A stretch of DNA of 35,863 nt, taken from assembly GCA_949743895.1 (NCBI GenBank), contig CATJUX010000071.1, positions 1 through 35,863 on the forward strand, in the 5' to 3' direction. The stretch comes from JANFXS01 sp022791155 (GTDB taxonomy: Bacteria > Bacillota > Clostridia > Lachnospirales > Anaerotignaceae). Of this stretch, positions 1 to 8,621 are shown in pieces. Every line of letters begins with the position of its first letter. Positions within the stretch are counted from its first letter, which is position 1. The notes beneath the pieces are model-generated. The model worked only from the letters and a program-made list of their open reading frames with translations, was not told where the DNA came from and searched no databases. Position numbers and translations under genes: made by a program.

Positions 1-152
1 CGGCAGTTCAAGTTTTAGCCTTTGTTAATGTTTAACGCTATTGGGAATTTTCAAAAAGTTAAAAGACCATTTGGCATAAATTTGAAAAACTATACTTTTT
101 CAAACTGCAATTTACAGCTATTATTTTATAAATTCATGTTCTTCTAAATGGC

Positions 153-224
153 ATTTAAGACCGTGGGAGGGGCACAGCAAGCTCTCGAATTTCCCTTCGG
201 GAAACGCTCCACTTCGTTGCGCGC
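153..224. repeat. Dispersed palindromic repeat, copy A1
   Basis: This 72-base block matches 28539-28610 with only two differences. Its core contains a short stem, TTTCCC-TTC-GGGAAA, at about 191-204, flanked by GC-rich sequence. A 34-base core (172-205) recurs exactly at 244-277. It has no coding features. The near identity of copies 28 kb apart suggests a recently spread or functionally constrained element, for example a small palindromic intergenic repeat. Confidence 0.75.
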
Positions 225-237
225 CGCGGCTCTCACG

Positions 238-282
238 CGGTTCGCACAGCAAGCTCTCGAATTTCCCTTCGGGAAACTCTCC
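238..282. repeat. Dispersed palindromic repeat, copy A2
   Basis: This is a second core copy 72 bases after A1. Bases 244-277 equal 172-205 exactly. It is preceded by CGGTTCGCAC, which also precedes the degenerate copy at 28434-28484. The leading segment differs from A1, so the family seems to have interchangeable modules around the TTTCCC-TTC-GGGAAA stem. Confidence 0.7.
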
Positions 283-372
283 ATTTTGAGCCATTTCTTT
301 GGCCCGCCCACGCAAGTTGACATCAAAACAATTTTCAACAGTTGACAAGTCAGCCTTCTGACACATGGCTTT

Positions 373-564
373 TCAAAAATCAAAGTCCTCAAATTCATCA
401 TAGATCAAACCAATGTTTTTCCGACACGCTCCCTCTCCAGAAGCTTTCGGCCTCCCCTTGTGCTTCATTTCAAAAAATTTTTCGCGCCTTTTTTCAGCCT
501 CGGCCTCCTTTTCCATTTTTTTCATTCTTGCATATCTGTCAAATTCCGAAACTTTTTTAGACAC
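373..564 (-). CDS. Small highly charged hypothetical protein (63 aa)
   Basis: I do not recognise this 63-residue ORF. It is rich in Lys, Glu and Arg: residues 10-35 would form a charged helix or short coiled coil, and the tail is acidic and aromatic (EDFDF). It has no membrane segment or cysteine motif. The start would be GTG, preceded by a purine-rich GGGGGCGG about 4 bases upstream, which is an acceptable ribosome binding site. It stands alone between the repeat block and a long spacer. Composition and the ribosome binding site favour a real gene, but there is no family evidence. Confidence 0.4.
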   Translation of the reverse strand: MSKKVSEFDRYARMKKMEKEAEAEKRREKFFEMKHKGRPKASGEGACRKNIGLIYDEFEDFDF

Positions 565-808
565 AATTCCGCCCCCGCTTAAATTTATAATGCCTTCAAT
601 TCATTAAACACACGCATTTTTGCAATGAACAAAAAACCATGGCCAAATGCTTTGTTTATAATTCAGACAAAACGTCATTCTGACATATTATATCATGGCA
701 TATGCAAAAATTTGCCAGCACACCGCCATTATATTTAGAAAAAACACGTTTTATCATAATAATTATTGTTCAAAATCACTATAATGTCAATAATTATTTT
801 AAAATGTA

Positions 809-836
809 TTGATAAATGGCGAAAAATGTATATACT
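809..836 (+). promoter_or_regulatory. Probable promoter of the YheO-type regulator
   Basis: TTGATA at 809-814, a 16-base spacer, then TATACT at 831-836, in an otherwise AT-rich stretch. Transcription would start near 843 and give a leader of about 55 bases to the ATG at 898. Because this promoter lies downstream of the in-frame ATG at 766, it argues that the longer open frame is not the true start. Confidence 0.5.
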
Positions 837-897
837 AAAATTATACACAAAAATCTATTTTTGGGCATTAAAAATTTTTATCAAGGAGGCCTTTAAC

Positions 898-1569
898 ATG
901 AAACAAAAGCCGGTTGTTCTTTCCAAAGGCGATTTAGCCATACTTGAATCATATAAACTTCTTGCAGAAGGATTGGCCAACTACCTTGGCGGCGGATATG
1001 AAATTGTCATCCACAGCCTTGGCAATTTGGAACACTCCGTCATCAAAATACTCAACGGATACCACACCGGAAGAAAAGAAGGCTCGCCCATAACAGATCT
1101 TGGCCTCACAATGGCCAACAATTTGAACAAGAGTGATCACAAAAAATATATGTCATATTTCAACAAAACGCCAAAAGGCGATGTGCTCAAATCAACTTCC
1201 ATTGCCATCACAGGCGAAAAAGGCAATGTCATTGGCATTCTCTGCATAAATCTATATATGAACACGTCAATTGAAAGCCTTGTCAAAAGCCTCACGCCCT
1301 TTGGCGCCGATGATGAAAGCACACATGGTTTTGCTGAAAACTTTGTTGAGGATGTTGACGAGCTTCTCAAAGTCACGCTCAAAGATGCTTCTGCCCGTGT
1401 ATACAACGACAGAACAATTCCAACTTCAAACAAAAACAAAGAAATCATTGCAATATTAAACGACAAGGGCATATTCAACTTCAAAGATGCCGTTATCAAG
1501 ATCGCCGACATGATGGGAATATCAAAAAACACTGTCTATATGCACATAAGAAACATAAACAAAAAATGA
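898..1569 (+). CDS. YheO/DauR-type PAS plus HTH transcriptional regulator
   Basis: This 223-residue protein has the YheO-like architecture: an N-terminal PAS_6 domain (about residues 12-125) and a C-terminal HTH_22 DNA-binding domain (about 160-220). The segment around residues 54-70, GYHTGRKEGSPITDLGL, is the hallmark of the PAS part. The C-terminal helix-turn-helix is seen in the IADMMGISKNTVYMHIRNI stretch. Members such as DauR regulate amino acid catabolism or transport, and the ligand here is unknown. The start at 898 is chosen because AAGGAGG lies 8 bases upstream and a promoter sits just before it; an in-frame ATG at 766 is upstream of that promoter. The gene is followed by a strong terminator and is monocistronic. 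Confidence 0.9.
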   Translation: MKQKPVVLSKGDLAILESYKLLAEGLANYLGGGYEIVIHSLGNLEHSVIKILNGYHTGRKEGSPITDLGLTMANNLNKSDHKKYMSYFNKTPKGDVLKSTSIAITGEKGNVIGILCINLYMNTSIESLVKSLTPFGADDESTHGFAENFVEDVDELLKVTLKDASARVYNDRTIPTSNKNKEIIAILNDKGIFNFKDAVIKIADMMGISKNTVYMHIRNINKK

Positions 1570-1584
1570 CCATTGTCACCATTT

Positions 1585-1621
1585 GCCCAAAATGTTCACC
1601 ACAAACATTTTGGGCTTTTTT
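1585..1621 (+). terminator. Strong intrinsic terminator after the YheO-type gene
   Basis: A perfect 12-base-pair stem (1585-1596 with 1604-1615, beginning GCCCAAAATGTT) and a 7-base loop are followed by a run of T. It starts 16 bases after the stop codon. The 240 bases from here to lrgB hold nothing I recognise. Confidence 0.9.
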
Positions 1622-1862
1622 ATATCATCAAAATTGCAAACCAAACTGGTTTTGTTTGAATGATGCATATGAATGTAACAAATTTGTCAACGCCATTTCA
1701 TGGCTTTTGTTTGCTTTTTTGCATGTTCCCAAACAAATCTGTCTTGAAACTTCCATTGCGGCCATTATATGCTTTCAAGCTTCATTCAATTTCATAAAAC
1801 CATTTTCAACAATCAGTTTTCAATTTGTTTGATTTGTGGCTGCTTTTTTGCGCTTCTGTCTT

Positions 1863-2543
1863 TCACATGAACATGGCAAACGCCACTGTCACAATGCCTG
1901 TTATGCCCACGGCAAGCCCGCTCATGGCGCCCTCAACTTCACCAATTTCAATGGCCTTTGACGTTCCGGCCGCCGATGAACTCACGCCAATTGCAACTCC
2001 AACGGCAACTCTGTTTTTGAGCTTCAGCGCCTTGATGAATATTGGGGCAAACACAGCGCCAATTATGCCCGAAAATATAACCACTGCAACCGTGACAGGC
2101 ACAATGCCGCCCAGCGCTGCTGAAATTTCCATTGCAATTGGGCTTGTCACAGCGCGTGGAACAAGTGAGGCTTCAATTGTCTCATGAAGCTTGAAAAGAC
2201 GGCAAAAAAATATGGAACACACAATGGACACAAACCCTCCAACAAAACAGCCAACAACAATTGGAAGGAAGTTTTTTTTCAAAGTTTCAAACTGTCTGTA
2301 TATTGAAAGACAAAGAACCGCCGTGGCCGGTGTGAGCAAAAGGTTTATTGCCGCGCCGCCTTTGTTGTAGCTTTCAAAAGGTATGTCAAAAACAGCCAAA
2401 ACAGCTATTGTTAAAGCAATTGCTATGAAAAGCGGATTGGCAAAAGGCGTTTTGAATCTCTCCTTCATTTTCAGGCCCGCCACATATGTTGCAAGGCTCA
2501 AAAACAAGCCAAAAACCTGTGTATTCACCACAACATCTTTCAT
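1863..2543 (-). CDS. lrgB: LrgB family integral membrane protein
   Basis: This 226-residue protein is very hydrophobic with six or more membrane segments and matches the LrgB/CidB/YwbG family. The conserved region around the LVPRAVTSPIAMEIS segment and the glycine/alanine-rich GVSSSAAGTSKAIE segment near the C-terminus are typical. The family works with LrgA/CidA in holin-like control of murein hydrolase activity or in export of small metabolites such as pyruvate or glycolate. The ATG overlaps the lrgA stop by 4 bases (ATGA), and AGGAGGTGC within lrgA serves as its ribosome binding site, so the two are translationally coupled. The length is normal for the family. Confidence 0.93.
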   Translation of the reverse strand: MKDVVVNTQVFGLFLSLATYVAGLKMKERFKTPFANPLFIAIALTIAVLAVFDIPFESYNKGGAAINLLLTPATAVLCLSIYRQFETLKKNFLPIVVGCFVGGFVSIVCSIFFCRLFKLHETIEASLVPRAVTSPIAMEISAALGGIVPVTVAVVIFSGIIGAVFAPIFIKALKLKNRVAVGVAIGVSSSAAGTSKAIEIGEVEGAMSGLAVGITGIVTVAFAMFM

Positions 2544-2902
2544 TTTTTGCACCTCCTGTTTTGCATGTATGACACAAAACAAACTGTATAATATGTGACA
2601 ATAAATGTTATAAACGTGCATATTATGCTTATAAAAACAATTATCATTATGCTTCCTTTCAGAAAGTCATATTTTTCTATGATTGCCGTTGCCGCCGGAA
2701 CAAAGAAAAACGCCATGTTCCCCAAAAGAAAATCCGATGTTTCTTTTATGGCCTCCTCTTTTATGAACTTGAAAAACAGCAGCAGAAAAACAATTATCAT
2801 GCTTATCACACTGCCTGGGAACGTCACTGGCAGCAGCGCTGATATGGCCTCTCCCGCTATGCACACCGCTGATATTGCGGCAAGCTGTTTAAGAATTTTC
2901 AT
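2540..2902 (-). CDS. lrgA: LrgA/CidA family holin-like membrane protein
   Basis: This 120-residue protein has four predicted membrane helices. The proline-glycine motif LPVTFPGSVISM in the second quarter is the signature of the CidA/LrgA family. It is the first gene of a two-gene operon with lrgB, overlapping it by ATGA. The ATG at 2902 follows AGAGGTTGATG, a fair ribosome binding site. The operon converges on the YheO-type regulator. No LytTR or LysR regulator, the usual controllers of this operon, is adjacent. The conventional role is membrane permeability control linked to autolysis or metabolite release. Confidence 0.9.
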   Translation of the reverse strand: MKILKQLAAISAVCIAGEAISALLPVTFPGSVISMIIVFLLLFFKFIKEEAIKETSDFLLGNMAFFFVPAATAIIEKYDFLKGSIMIIVFISIICTFITFIVTYYTVCFVSYMQNRRCKK

Positions 2903-3104
2903 TCATCATCAACCTCTAATCTAACAATAATTCAATAGTTGGCCCATAAAACTGAAAAATATTTTATCATCAGCAACAATAAATGTCAACAAAACTATTT
3001 TGGCAGAACAAACATTCACTGTCATCGCAATCAATCACAGTTCGCAAAAAGTGTTCTTCTCCACAAACATTGACATGGCCTTAATAAAATATTTTTCATT
3101 CCCT

Positions 3105-3695
3105 CTACACCGTCTCCAAACCTTTTGGAGCTTGTTTTTCAGAAAGAATATTTCTATATTTTTCCTTTTCAGCCTTATAAAGGTTGTTTCCCTGACAGTC
3201 TATGACAACAACGGCCGGGAAATTCTCAACATACAGTTCATGCACAGCCTCTGCTCCCAAATCGCTGTATGCAATCACGCGCGCCTTTTTTATGCTGTTT
3301 GATATAAGCGCCGCCGCGCCGCCCGTTGCCGCAAAATATACAGCTCCGTTTCGTTTCATGGCCTCTGTGACAGCTTCAGAACGGTCGCCCTTTCCAATCA
3401 TTCCCGTTTCCCCTTTGTCAAGCAAAAACGGCGCGTATGAATCCATTCGATAGGAAGTTGTTGGCCCGGCAGAACCAATGACCTGTCCGGGCTTTGCTGG
3501 AGAAGGCCCGGCATAATATATTATAGAATTTTTCATTTCAAAAGGGAATTTTCCTGTTTTTTCATATTCCTCTGTCATTCTTTTGTGCGCCGCGTCTCGC
3601 GCTGTGTATATTGTTCCTGTTATCTCCACAATGTCGCCGCTTCTCAAAGAAGAACATTTTTCTTTTGTGAGCGGCGTTTCTATTTTCACAGCCAT
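3105..3695 (-). CDS. Class I fumarate hydratase (or tartrate dehydratase) beta subunit
   Basis: This 196-residue protein is the C-terminal (beta) half of the iron-sulfur fumarase/tartrate dehydratase family, encoded separately as usual in clostridia. GSAGPTTSYRMD and GKGDRS are conserved active-site motifs, and GAVYFAATGGAAALIS follows. With the alpha subunit it interconverts fumarate and malate, or dehydrates tartrate. The start at 3695 is chosen because AAGGGGGAAG precedes it; the open frame extends to 3728 but would then overlap the alpha gene. It lies 13 bases after the alpha stop, second in the operon. Confidence 0.9.
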   Translation of the reverse strand: MAVKIETPLTKEKCSSLRSGDIVEITGTIYTARDAAHKRMTEEYEKTGKFPFEMKNSIIYYAGPSPAKPGQVIGSAGPTTSYRMDSYAPFLLDKGETGMIGKGDRSEAVTEAMKRNGAVYFAATGGAAALISNSIKKARVIAYSDLGAEAVHELYVENFPAVVVIDCQGNNLYKAEKEKYRNILSEKQAPKGLETV

Positions 3696-3708
3696 TTTTC
3701 TTCCCCCT

Positions 3709-4551
3709 TTATAAAACGCACGTGGCATGACGCGTCACGTGACAGCTTATGTTGACGGCCACGGGCATGCACGCAATGTGGGTTGCGGCAACTTCAACAT
3801 TCACGCCAAGCGCCGTTGTCATGCCTCCCAGCCCTTGAGGGCCTATGCCCGTTTTGTTGATCTTTTCCAAAAGCTCTGTCTCCATTTCCTTTATGTGTTC
3901 ATTTTCATTGTGAACGCCCACAGGGCGCAAAAGCGCTTTCTTTGCCAAAATTGCCGCTGTTTCAAAGTTTCCGCCGCAGCCAACTCCAACAACAATTGGC
4001 GGGCACGGATTTGGCCCGGCGGCCTCAACAGTCTCCAAAATGGCCTTTTTGGCCCCCTCAATTCCATCGGCTGGTTTCAGCATGAAAATTTTGCTCATGT
4101 TTTCGCTTCCGGCGCCCTTTGGCGCAATCTCAATTTTGAGCCTGTCGCCCTCCACAATTTCATAGTGGATCACAGCCGGCGTGTTGTCGTTTGTGTTCAC
4201 TCTCATGAACGGATCTGCAACAACAGATTTTCTCAAATATCCCTCACAATAGCCCCGGCGCACGCCCTCATTGAGCGCCTCTTTCAAGCTTCCGCCTGTG
4301 ATGTGAACCTCCTGCCCAATTTCCACAAAAATGACGGCAAGGCCCGTGTCCTGACAAATGGGAACATTTTCACGCCTTGCAATTTTGGCATTTTCATTGA
4401 TCTGCCGCAGCATTTCACGGCCTATGGGCGAAATTTCGTTTTTTTCGGCCTCCTCAAGTGCATGACAAACGTCACTGTTGAGAAAACAGTTGGCTTCAAT
4501 GCACATTTTTTTCACAGCTTCCACAATTTGACTTGTGTCAATGTCTCTCAT
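3709..4551 (-). CDS. Class I fumarate hydratase (or tartrate dehydratase) alpha subunit
   Basis: This 280-residue protein is the [4Fe-4S] cluster subunit. Candidate cluster cysteines are Cys66 in PICQDTG, Cys192 in GVGCGGNFE, and Cys261 or Cys270 near the C-terminus (HIACMPVAVNISCH). These motifs are standard for two-subunit class I fumarases. AGGAGG lies just upstream of the ATG at 4551. The cotranscribed beta subunit completes the enzyme. Sequence alone does not separate fumarase from L-tartrate dehydratase; no tartrate transporter is nearby, so fumarase is more likely. Confidence 0.9.
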   Translation of the reverse strand: MRDIDTSQIVEAVKKMCIEANCFLNSDVCHALEEAEKNEISPIGREMLRQINENAKIARRENVPICQDTGLAVIFVEIGQEVHITGGSLKEALNEGVRRGYCEGYLRKSVVADPFMRVNTNDNTPAVIHYEIVEGDRLKIEIAPKGAGSENMSKIFMLKPADGIEGAKKAILETVEAAGPNPCPPIVVGVGCGGNFETAAILAKKALLRPVGVHNENEHIKEMETELLEKINKTGIGPQGLGGMTTALGVNVEVAATHIACMPVAVNISCHVTRHATCVL

Positions 4552-4663
4552 ATGCAGCCTCCTATATTTTTATTTGTGCTGTTTTCAAGCCTGATTGCAA
4601 TCATCAAACAGAACTTTGAAAATTTCTTTTTTTGCTGTCAAAAGCAAGCATTTTTCAAATGCT

Positions 4664-4692
4664 ATCATATCACAAAAAATTATGGCGGTCAC
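4664..4692 (-). promoter_or_regulatory. Possible fumarase operon promoter
   Basis: On the minus strand TATGAT (4664-4669) lies 17 bases from GTGACC (4687-4692). The -10 is good and the -35 poor. It would give a leader of about 105 bases. It is the best candidate I see, but tentative. Confidence 0.3.
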
Positions 4693-4913
4693 TTATGTTT
4701 TCAAAAATCAGTTTTTCAAGCGCGTTTTCAAAAACATAAAACGCTCCCCCAACGCGGCCCGGTTTGCCAAAAAGCTTTAACAAAAAGTTCTCAAAATCAA
4801 ATGCAGTTCAAACCCTCTGCCAGTCATTTTGCAACAAACTTCATCACACATTCAAAAATGACAAAACCGCTTTCCCCAAAAACCATTTGCTCCATTGTCA
4901 ACTGAAGACAAAA

Positions 4914-4943
4914 ACCGCCGCAATACAAATTGACGGCGGCGGT
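4914..4943 (-). terminator. Terminator of the FtsA-like gene
   Basis: Read on the minus strand, ACCGCCG and CGGCGGT form a 7-base-pair GC stem around a 16-base loop, followed by TTTTTGTC. It lies about 65 bases downstream of the FtsA-like stop codon and is correctly oriented. Confidence 0.7.
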
Positions 4944-5007
4944 ATATCACACATAAAGCGCAAAGTGACAGCCAAAAAGCATGTTCCCAAACCGCTTTTC
5001 AGAAAAA

Positions 5008-7008
5008 TCACTTCTTTTCATATATTTCAACACGATCCCCAAATTTCAGTTCGTGCCCAAAAGGCCGTTCCTCACCATTGACTTTTATAACAACGGGGTT
5101 TTTGAGCCCTTCCAAATTGAGCCCCGAATGCTGAAGCATGTCCATGAGATAATATGGATCGTTGTTTTTCTTCTTTTCCAAAACAATTTGAACATTGTTC
5201 ACAACAAACTGAACTGTTTCGGCTGCCGGTTTCGCAACTTCGGCTTCACCAGTCGAAATTTGTTTTTCAATTCTTTGCTGTTTTTCATCGCCTTGCTGTT
5301 TTTCAAAAGCATCTTCTTCTTTCTGAGCCGTGCTTTTGTGTTCATTGCCGTCATCACGGCCACTGTCAGTTTCCTCGTCATTCAAGCCATAGTTTTTAAG
5401 CATGTTGGAATATTCCTCGCTCAGCGGCTCAAAGGTGACATTGTCGCCATTTTCAAGCTTTGTGCTTGGAAGCACAATTTCGCCGTTGACAACCACATCC
5501 ATTCCGGGAACAACGCCTTCAATGTCTGTCAAACGCACATCGGCATCGCGCCCGTTCACCGCCGGAATGAAAACTATGTTGTCGCCAGCGCGCACAATGT
5601 CCGAAAGTTTTCCGTCATTGCCATTGACAGTGAGAACAGCCGGTTCCGATTTTGAGCCATAGAAAATTCTTCTTCTTCCGTTGATTATGACACTTATGCT
5701 TTGCCCTGAGCGGCCCATTATGTCCTGATAGCTATAGCCGTTCATCATGAGAAGGTTCAAAACTGTGAACGTTCCGCTTCTGAAAAGTTTGGCGCTTTTT
5801 CCGTTAAGCAAAACTCTGAAGCCATCATTTGTGAGGTTGAGCCCCGACGACACAACAATTCCTAAAGGCGTTGTATATTCCGGATCGTTGAGATCATATG
5901 AATCGGAATATGCGCTCATGCGGAAATTGTTTCCGGCAGTGGCAACCCTTTTGGGATCCATTTCAAGCGATTTTGTGATTATATCTTTCAAGCCATTGAG
6001 CTTGCTTCCGCCTCCCGCAAGGAACAGCGCTGAAGGCGCGCCGCCGTTGACCTCCACAATGCGTTTTCCAATTTCGTCACAAAGTGAGGCTATGTTTTCG
6101 TTGATGCAGTCCATGATGTCGTCTTTTGGTATGCTCTGTTCAAACCCAAGTATGTCAGTGAAATGCAGTTCTTCATTTTCATCAAGCTGAAATTTGATTT
6201 GCTCGGCCGTTTCAAAATCGACAAGATATTTTTTCATGATTGTTTCTGTGATTTCGTCTCCAGCCACTGTGGCCATTGTATAGCCTATGACGCTTCCCTC
6301 GCGGCATATGGCAATGTCGCTTGTTCCGGCGCCAATGTCAACCAAAACAAGGTTCAAAAGCCTCAGGTTTTCTGGTATGGCGGCGTTTATGGCGGCTATG
6401 GGCTCCAGAGTCATGCTGGCAATGTCAAGCCCAATTTTGGACATGGCCATATAAAGGCTGTCCACAACCTCGCCAGGAAGAAATGTGGCAATTATGTCAA
6501 CTTTGATGTTTTTTCCGCGGTGATCTTTGAGGCTTGACATCATATAGTTGTCAAGATAATATTGACATACGTTATACCCCACAAGATAGAACCTTCTCTG
6601 TTCAGAATTGTCGCTGCTTTCAAAGGCTTCCTCGGCCGCGTTTATTGCCCCGGCTTCAAGGCGGCTTATTGTTTCATCGGTTATAACCTGTATGTCGTCA
6701 AGCTCAAGCTCAAATGAGGCGCGTTCTGTTTTAAGAGCACGCCCGGCGGCGGCCACGCTCACTCTGTCAAAAGTCATTCCCAATTTGGTTTCAAGACGGT
6801 TTTTCACGTCTCCCGCAATTTTGGCCACTTGGGCAATGTCCTCAATTTGCCCGTCAAGCATGGCGCGTTTTGTGTGTTCAGCCTTTTCAATGGCCAATAT
6901 ATTAACTTTGCCGTTTTCAACACAGCCCACCATTCCAATGATGCTTCTTGTCCCAATGTCAAGGGCAAACACAGTGTTTTTTGAATTCAGTTCCATTTGC
7001 TGTTCCAT
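5008..7008 (-). CDS. Large FtsA-like actin-fold protein with C-terminal beta-grasp-like repeats
   Basis: This 666-residue protein begins with an FtsA/PilM-type actin-like ATPase fold (about 10-395): phosphate-1 loop ALDIGTRSI near 15-23, phosphate-2 LVDIGAGTSDIAI at 222-234, and adenosine loop AGGGSKLNGL near 331-340. An SHS2-like insertion falls at about 80-200. It is much longer than FtsA (about 420 residues). The extra C-terminus shows three similar units, each with a VNG turn followed by a GDxVxF/I strand, near 461-482, 507-526 and 643-663. A Gln/Glu/Lys-rich linker (about 541-592) separates the last two. The final unit resembles ThiS/MoaD or SLBB-type beta-grasp folds. It is probably a cell-division or envelope-assembly protein. 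The ATG at 7008 follows GGAAGG, and the gene is monocistronic. Confidence 0.8.
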   Translation of the reverse strand: MEQQMELNSKNTVFALDIGTRSIIGMVGCVENGKVNILAIEKAEHTKRAMLDGQIEDIAQVAKIAGDVKNRLETKLGMTFDRVSVAAAGRALKTERASFELELDDIQVITDETISRLEAGAINAAEEAFESSDNSEQRRFYLVGYNVCQYYLDNYMMSSLKDHRGKNIKVDIIATFLPGEVVDSLYMAMSKIGLDIASMTLEPIAAINAAIPENLRLLNLVLVDIGAGTSDIAICREGSVIGYTMATVAGDEITETIMKKYLVDFETAEQIKFQLDENEELHFTDILGFEQSIPKDDIMDCINENIASLCDEIGKRIVEVNGGAPSALFLAGGGSKLNGLKDIITKSLEMDPKRVATAGNNFRMSAYSDSYDLNDPEYTTPLGIVVSSGLNLTNDGFRVLLNGKSAKLFRSGTFTVLNLLMMNGYSYQDIMGRSGQSISVIINGRRRIFYGSKSEPAVLTVNGNDGKLSDIVRAGDNIVFIPAVNGRDADVRLTDIEGVVPGMDVVVNGEIVLPSTKLENGDNVTFEPLSEEYSNMLKNYGLNDEETDSGRDDGNEHKSTAQKEEDAFEKQQGDEKQQRIEKQISTGEAEVAKPAAETVQFVVNNVQIVLEKKKNNDPYYLMDMLQHSGLNLEGLKNPVVIKVNGEERPFGHELKFGDRVEIYEKK

Positions 7009-7055
7009 ATATATCCTTCCTTCATGAATAGTTGTTGAGCCGCTGTTAATTATAT

Positions 7056-7085
7056 ATTTTACTACACATGCGAACGCAATGTAAA
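7056..7085 (-). promoter_or_regulatory. Probable promoter of the FtsA-like gene
   Basis: On the minus strand TTTACA (7080-7085) and TAAAAT (7056-7061) are 18 bases apart, about 50 bases upstream of the ATG. A second TATAAT-like element overlaps just downstream. Confidence 0.45.
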
Positions 7086-7853
7086 GACTTATATTGTCGG
7101 CTGTTTTGCCTTTTGTGCCGCTTGTGTGCGGATTTCTTCAGTTCTGCCGCGCGAATGCATTGCCTGCACAAAATTCAGATTTTCAAGTTTCACAAGCCAC
7201 AGCAGTCAAAAAGCTGTTGTCGTCATCAAAAACAAGTGTCATTCAGCCTTGTTTTGCAGAGAATGGAACCCGGCTTTTTCGAAGCAGAAACACACAAAAT
7301 TTTGGCAGGTGTTTTCAGGCAAAAAAGCTTAAATTCAATTGCACATTGTTTCCAGTGGAATTTTTTGAAAGCTTGGAACTGAAACGGCATTTCGTTTTCA
7401 GCCAAAACAAAAAAGCGCCTGCAGCCAAAACGTCTGAGCGCTTTTTATATCAAAAAAATCATTTTCAGTTGACAATGGCAAACACGGCAAAGACAATCAT
7501 CAGCAGCCTAATGGCAGCATCAAAAGCATTTGACACAACCTTTGGCTGTGCCCGCACACCTTTTCACCGCTCTTAAAGCGTCAATGATTGTCTTGATTTT
7601 TCAACTCCACATGAAAAAATTTTTTGTCATTCAAGGCACAAGCAAGTCATGTGTTTGCAGAGCGCCAAAAAACGGAAAATTCCACATGAAGCATATATGC
7701 TTTTGTCAACTGAATGTATTTATATAGGAAATATGTTGGTGTTCATGGATTGCAAAGCCCAATGGACAAATGCCGTTTTCAACTTTTGCCGCCGTCATGG
7801 CCTGCCTTCAGCTGAAAAACACAAACAACAACGCCAAAAACAAATTCCACAAA
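7086..7853. other. Long gene-free spacer
   Basis: Nearly 770 bases without a recognisable gene. Several plus-strand open frames of 60-160 codons overlap each other in different frames, lack ribosome binding sites and have low-complexity, cysteine-rich translations. The only clear structure is the terminator hairpin at 7410-7446. Confidence 0.55.
7410..7446. terminator. Bidirectional terminator-like hairpin
   Basis: AAAAAGCGC (7410-7418) pairs with GCGCTTTTT (7438-7446), a 9-base-pair stem with a loop of about 19 bases, so it could act in either direction. It would serve the zinc-ribbon gene on the minus strand, although it lies over 400 bases downstream of that stop. Confidence 0.5.
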
Positions 7854-8186
7854 TCATTTCACAAACAGAAAATATGCCGCAACGCATATGACTGCAATGA
7901 CCGCAACAGCCAAAGCCGCGCCCGCGCCCGACTTTTTTTCTTCCTTTTTTTTGTGCGTGAAAACAATGTCGTCATTGTCATAGCGGCTTTTTCCGGCGCT
8001 TCTTTCCGGCTCAAAATTTTCTTTTCTTTTGACATCACTTGGTTTTGCAGCTTTTGTGGATTTAACAGCTTTGTCAACATCCATAACAAGCTTCAAATCG
8101 GAGTCAATGACCTCGCCGCAATATGGACAAAATTTTCTGCTTGGATCATCAACTGTTTTCAAACATTTTCGACAAACTCTGCTCAA
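7854..8186 (-). CDS. Zinc-ribbon protein with C-terminal membrane anchor
   Basis: This 110-residue protein starts with a zinc ribbon: Cys5-x2-Cys8 and Cys20-x2-Cys23 (CRKC and CPYC). A charged, Lys-rich, presumably disordered middle follows, and then one hydrophobic helix (about residues 88-107) ending in FLFVK. This is the layout of tail-anchored zinc-ribbon proteins common in Firmicutes, function unknown. The start appears to be TTG at 8186, with GAGGGGA six bases upstream; no ATG is suitably placed. It lies alone, and I can infer no pathway. Confidence 0.75.
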   Translation of the reverse strand: MSRVCRKCLKTVDDPSRKFCPYCGEVIDSDLKLVMDVDKAVKSTKAAKPSDVKRKENFEPERSAGKSRYDNDDIVFTHKKKEEKKSGAGAALAVAVIAVICVAAYFLFVK

Positions 8187-8450
8187 GAAAATCCCCTCTC
8201 CCTTTGAAAATATACTCCCTTATTCTTTCAAGTGACACACGGAGGAAACATTTCATCAATTACTGTTTGAGAACTTTTTGAATTTCAACGCTTTGATTTT
8301 CCGCCGCACACGTCAGCAACTCAAACAACGAAAACCTCATTTCTTCAAACTTTTGAGGCAATTGAGCGGCGCCATGTTCTTATATTATATACGCCTTGCA
8401 AAGGTTTCGTCAAGTGACTATTGGCCACAACACAAACTTCAAACGATCAA

Positions 8451-8477
8451 ATGCCGCAAATTTCTCAAAACAAGCTG
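8451..8477. repeat. Short direct repeat, copy 1
   Basis: These 27 bases match 8595-8621 with two substitutions. It could be the residue of a local duplication. Confidence 0.5.
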
Positions 8478-8594
8478 CACATATCATGCATATATTTTAT
8501 GACGGCACGTTTTCAAACATTCCCAAAACTTGTGTGTGGGTTTGCAAAGCTCCAGTTCAATGAAATTGTCATGCACAGCCAAGGCGGCCAAAAC

Positions 8595-8621
8595 ATGCCG
8601 CAAATTCCTCAAAACAAGCCG
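8595..8621. repeat. Short direct repeat, copy 2
   Basis: Partner of 8451-8477, 144 bases downstream and in the same orientation. Confidence 0.5.

Larger units (their letters stand above)
1..372. other. Gene-free left edge with palindromic repeats
   Basis: I see no convincing gene here. Bases 1-150 are AT-rich and featureless. Bases 153-282 hold two copies of a short palindromic repeat (listed separately) whose other copies lie near 28.5 kb. Short open frames across the repeat arise from its sequence and have no ribosome binding site. Confidence 0.6.
4552..5007. other. Spacer upstream of the fumarase operon
   Basis: No gene is recognisable in these 455 bases. A plus-strand open frame that runs across the fumarase alpha gene extends into it but has no coding character. 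It should hold the fumarase promoter and, at its right end, the terminator of the FtsA-like gene. Confidence 0.6.

Noticed and set aside
766..897. Upstream ATG for the YheO-type regulator
   Set aside because: It lies upstream of the promoter at 809-836, has no ribosome binding site, and the added residues are not part of the domain.
3727..4905. Plus-strand open frame of 392 codons opposite the fumarase alpha gene
   Set aside because: It is antisense to a clear, conserved fumarase gene, has no ribosome binding site, and its translation is a Phe/His/Cys-rich shadow of the real frame.
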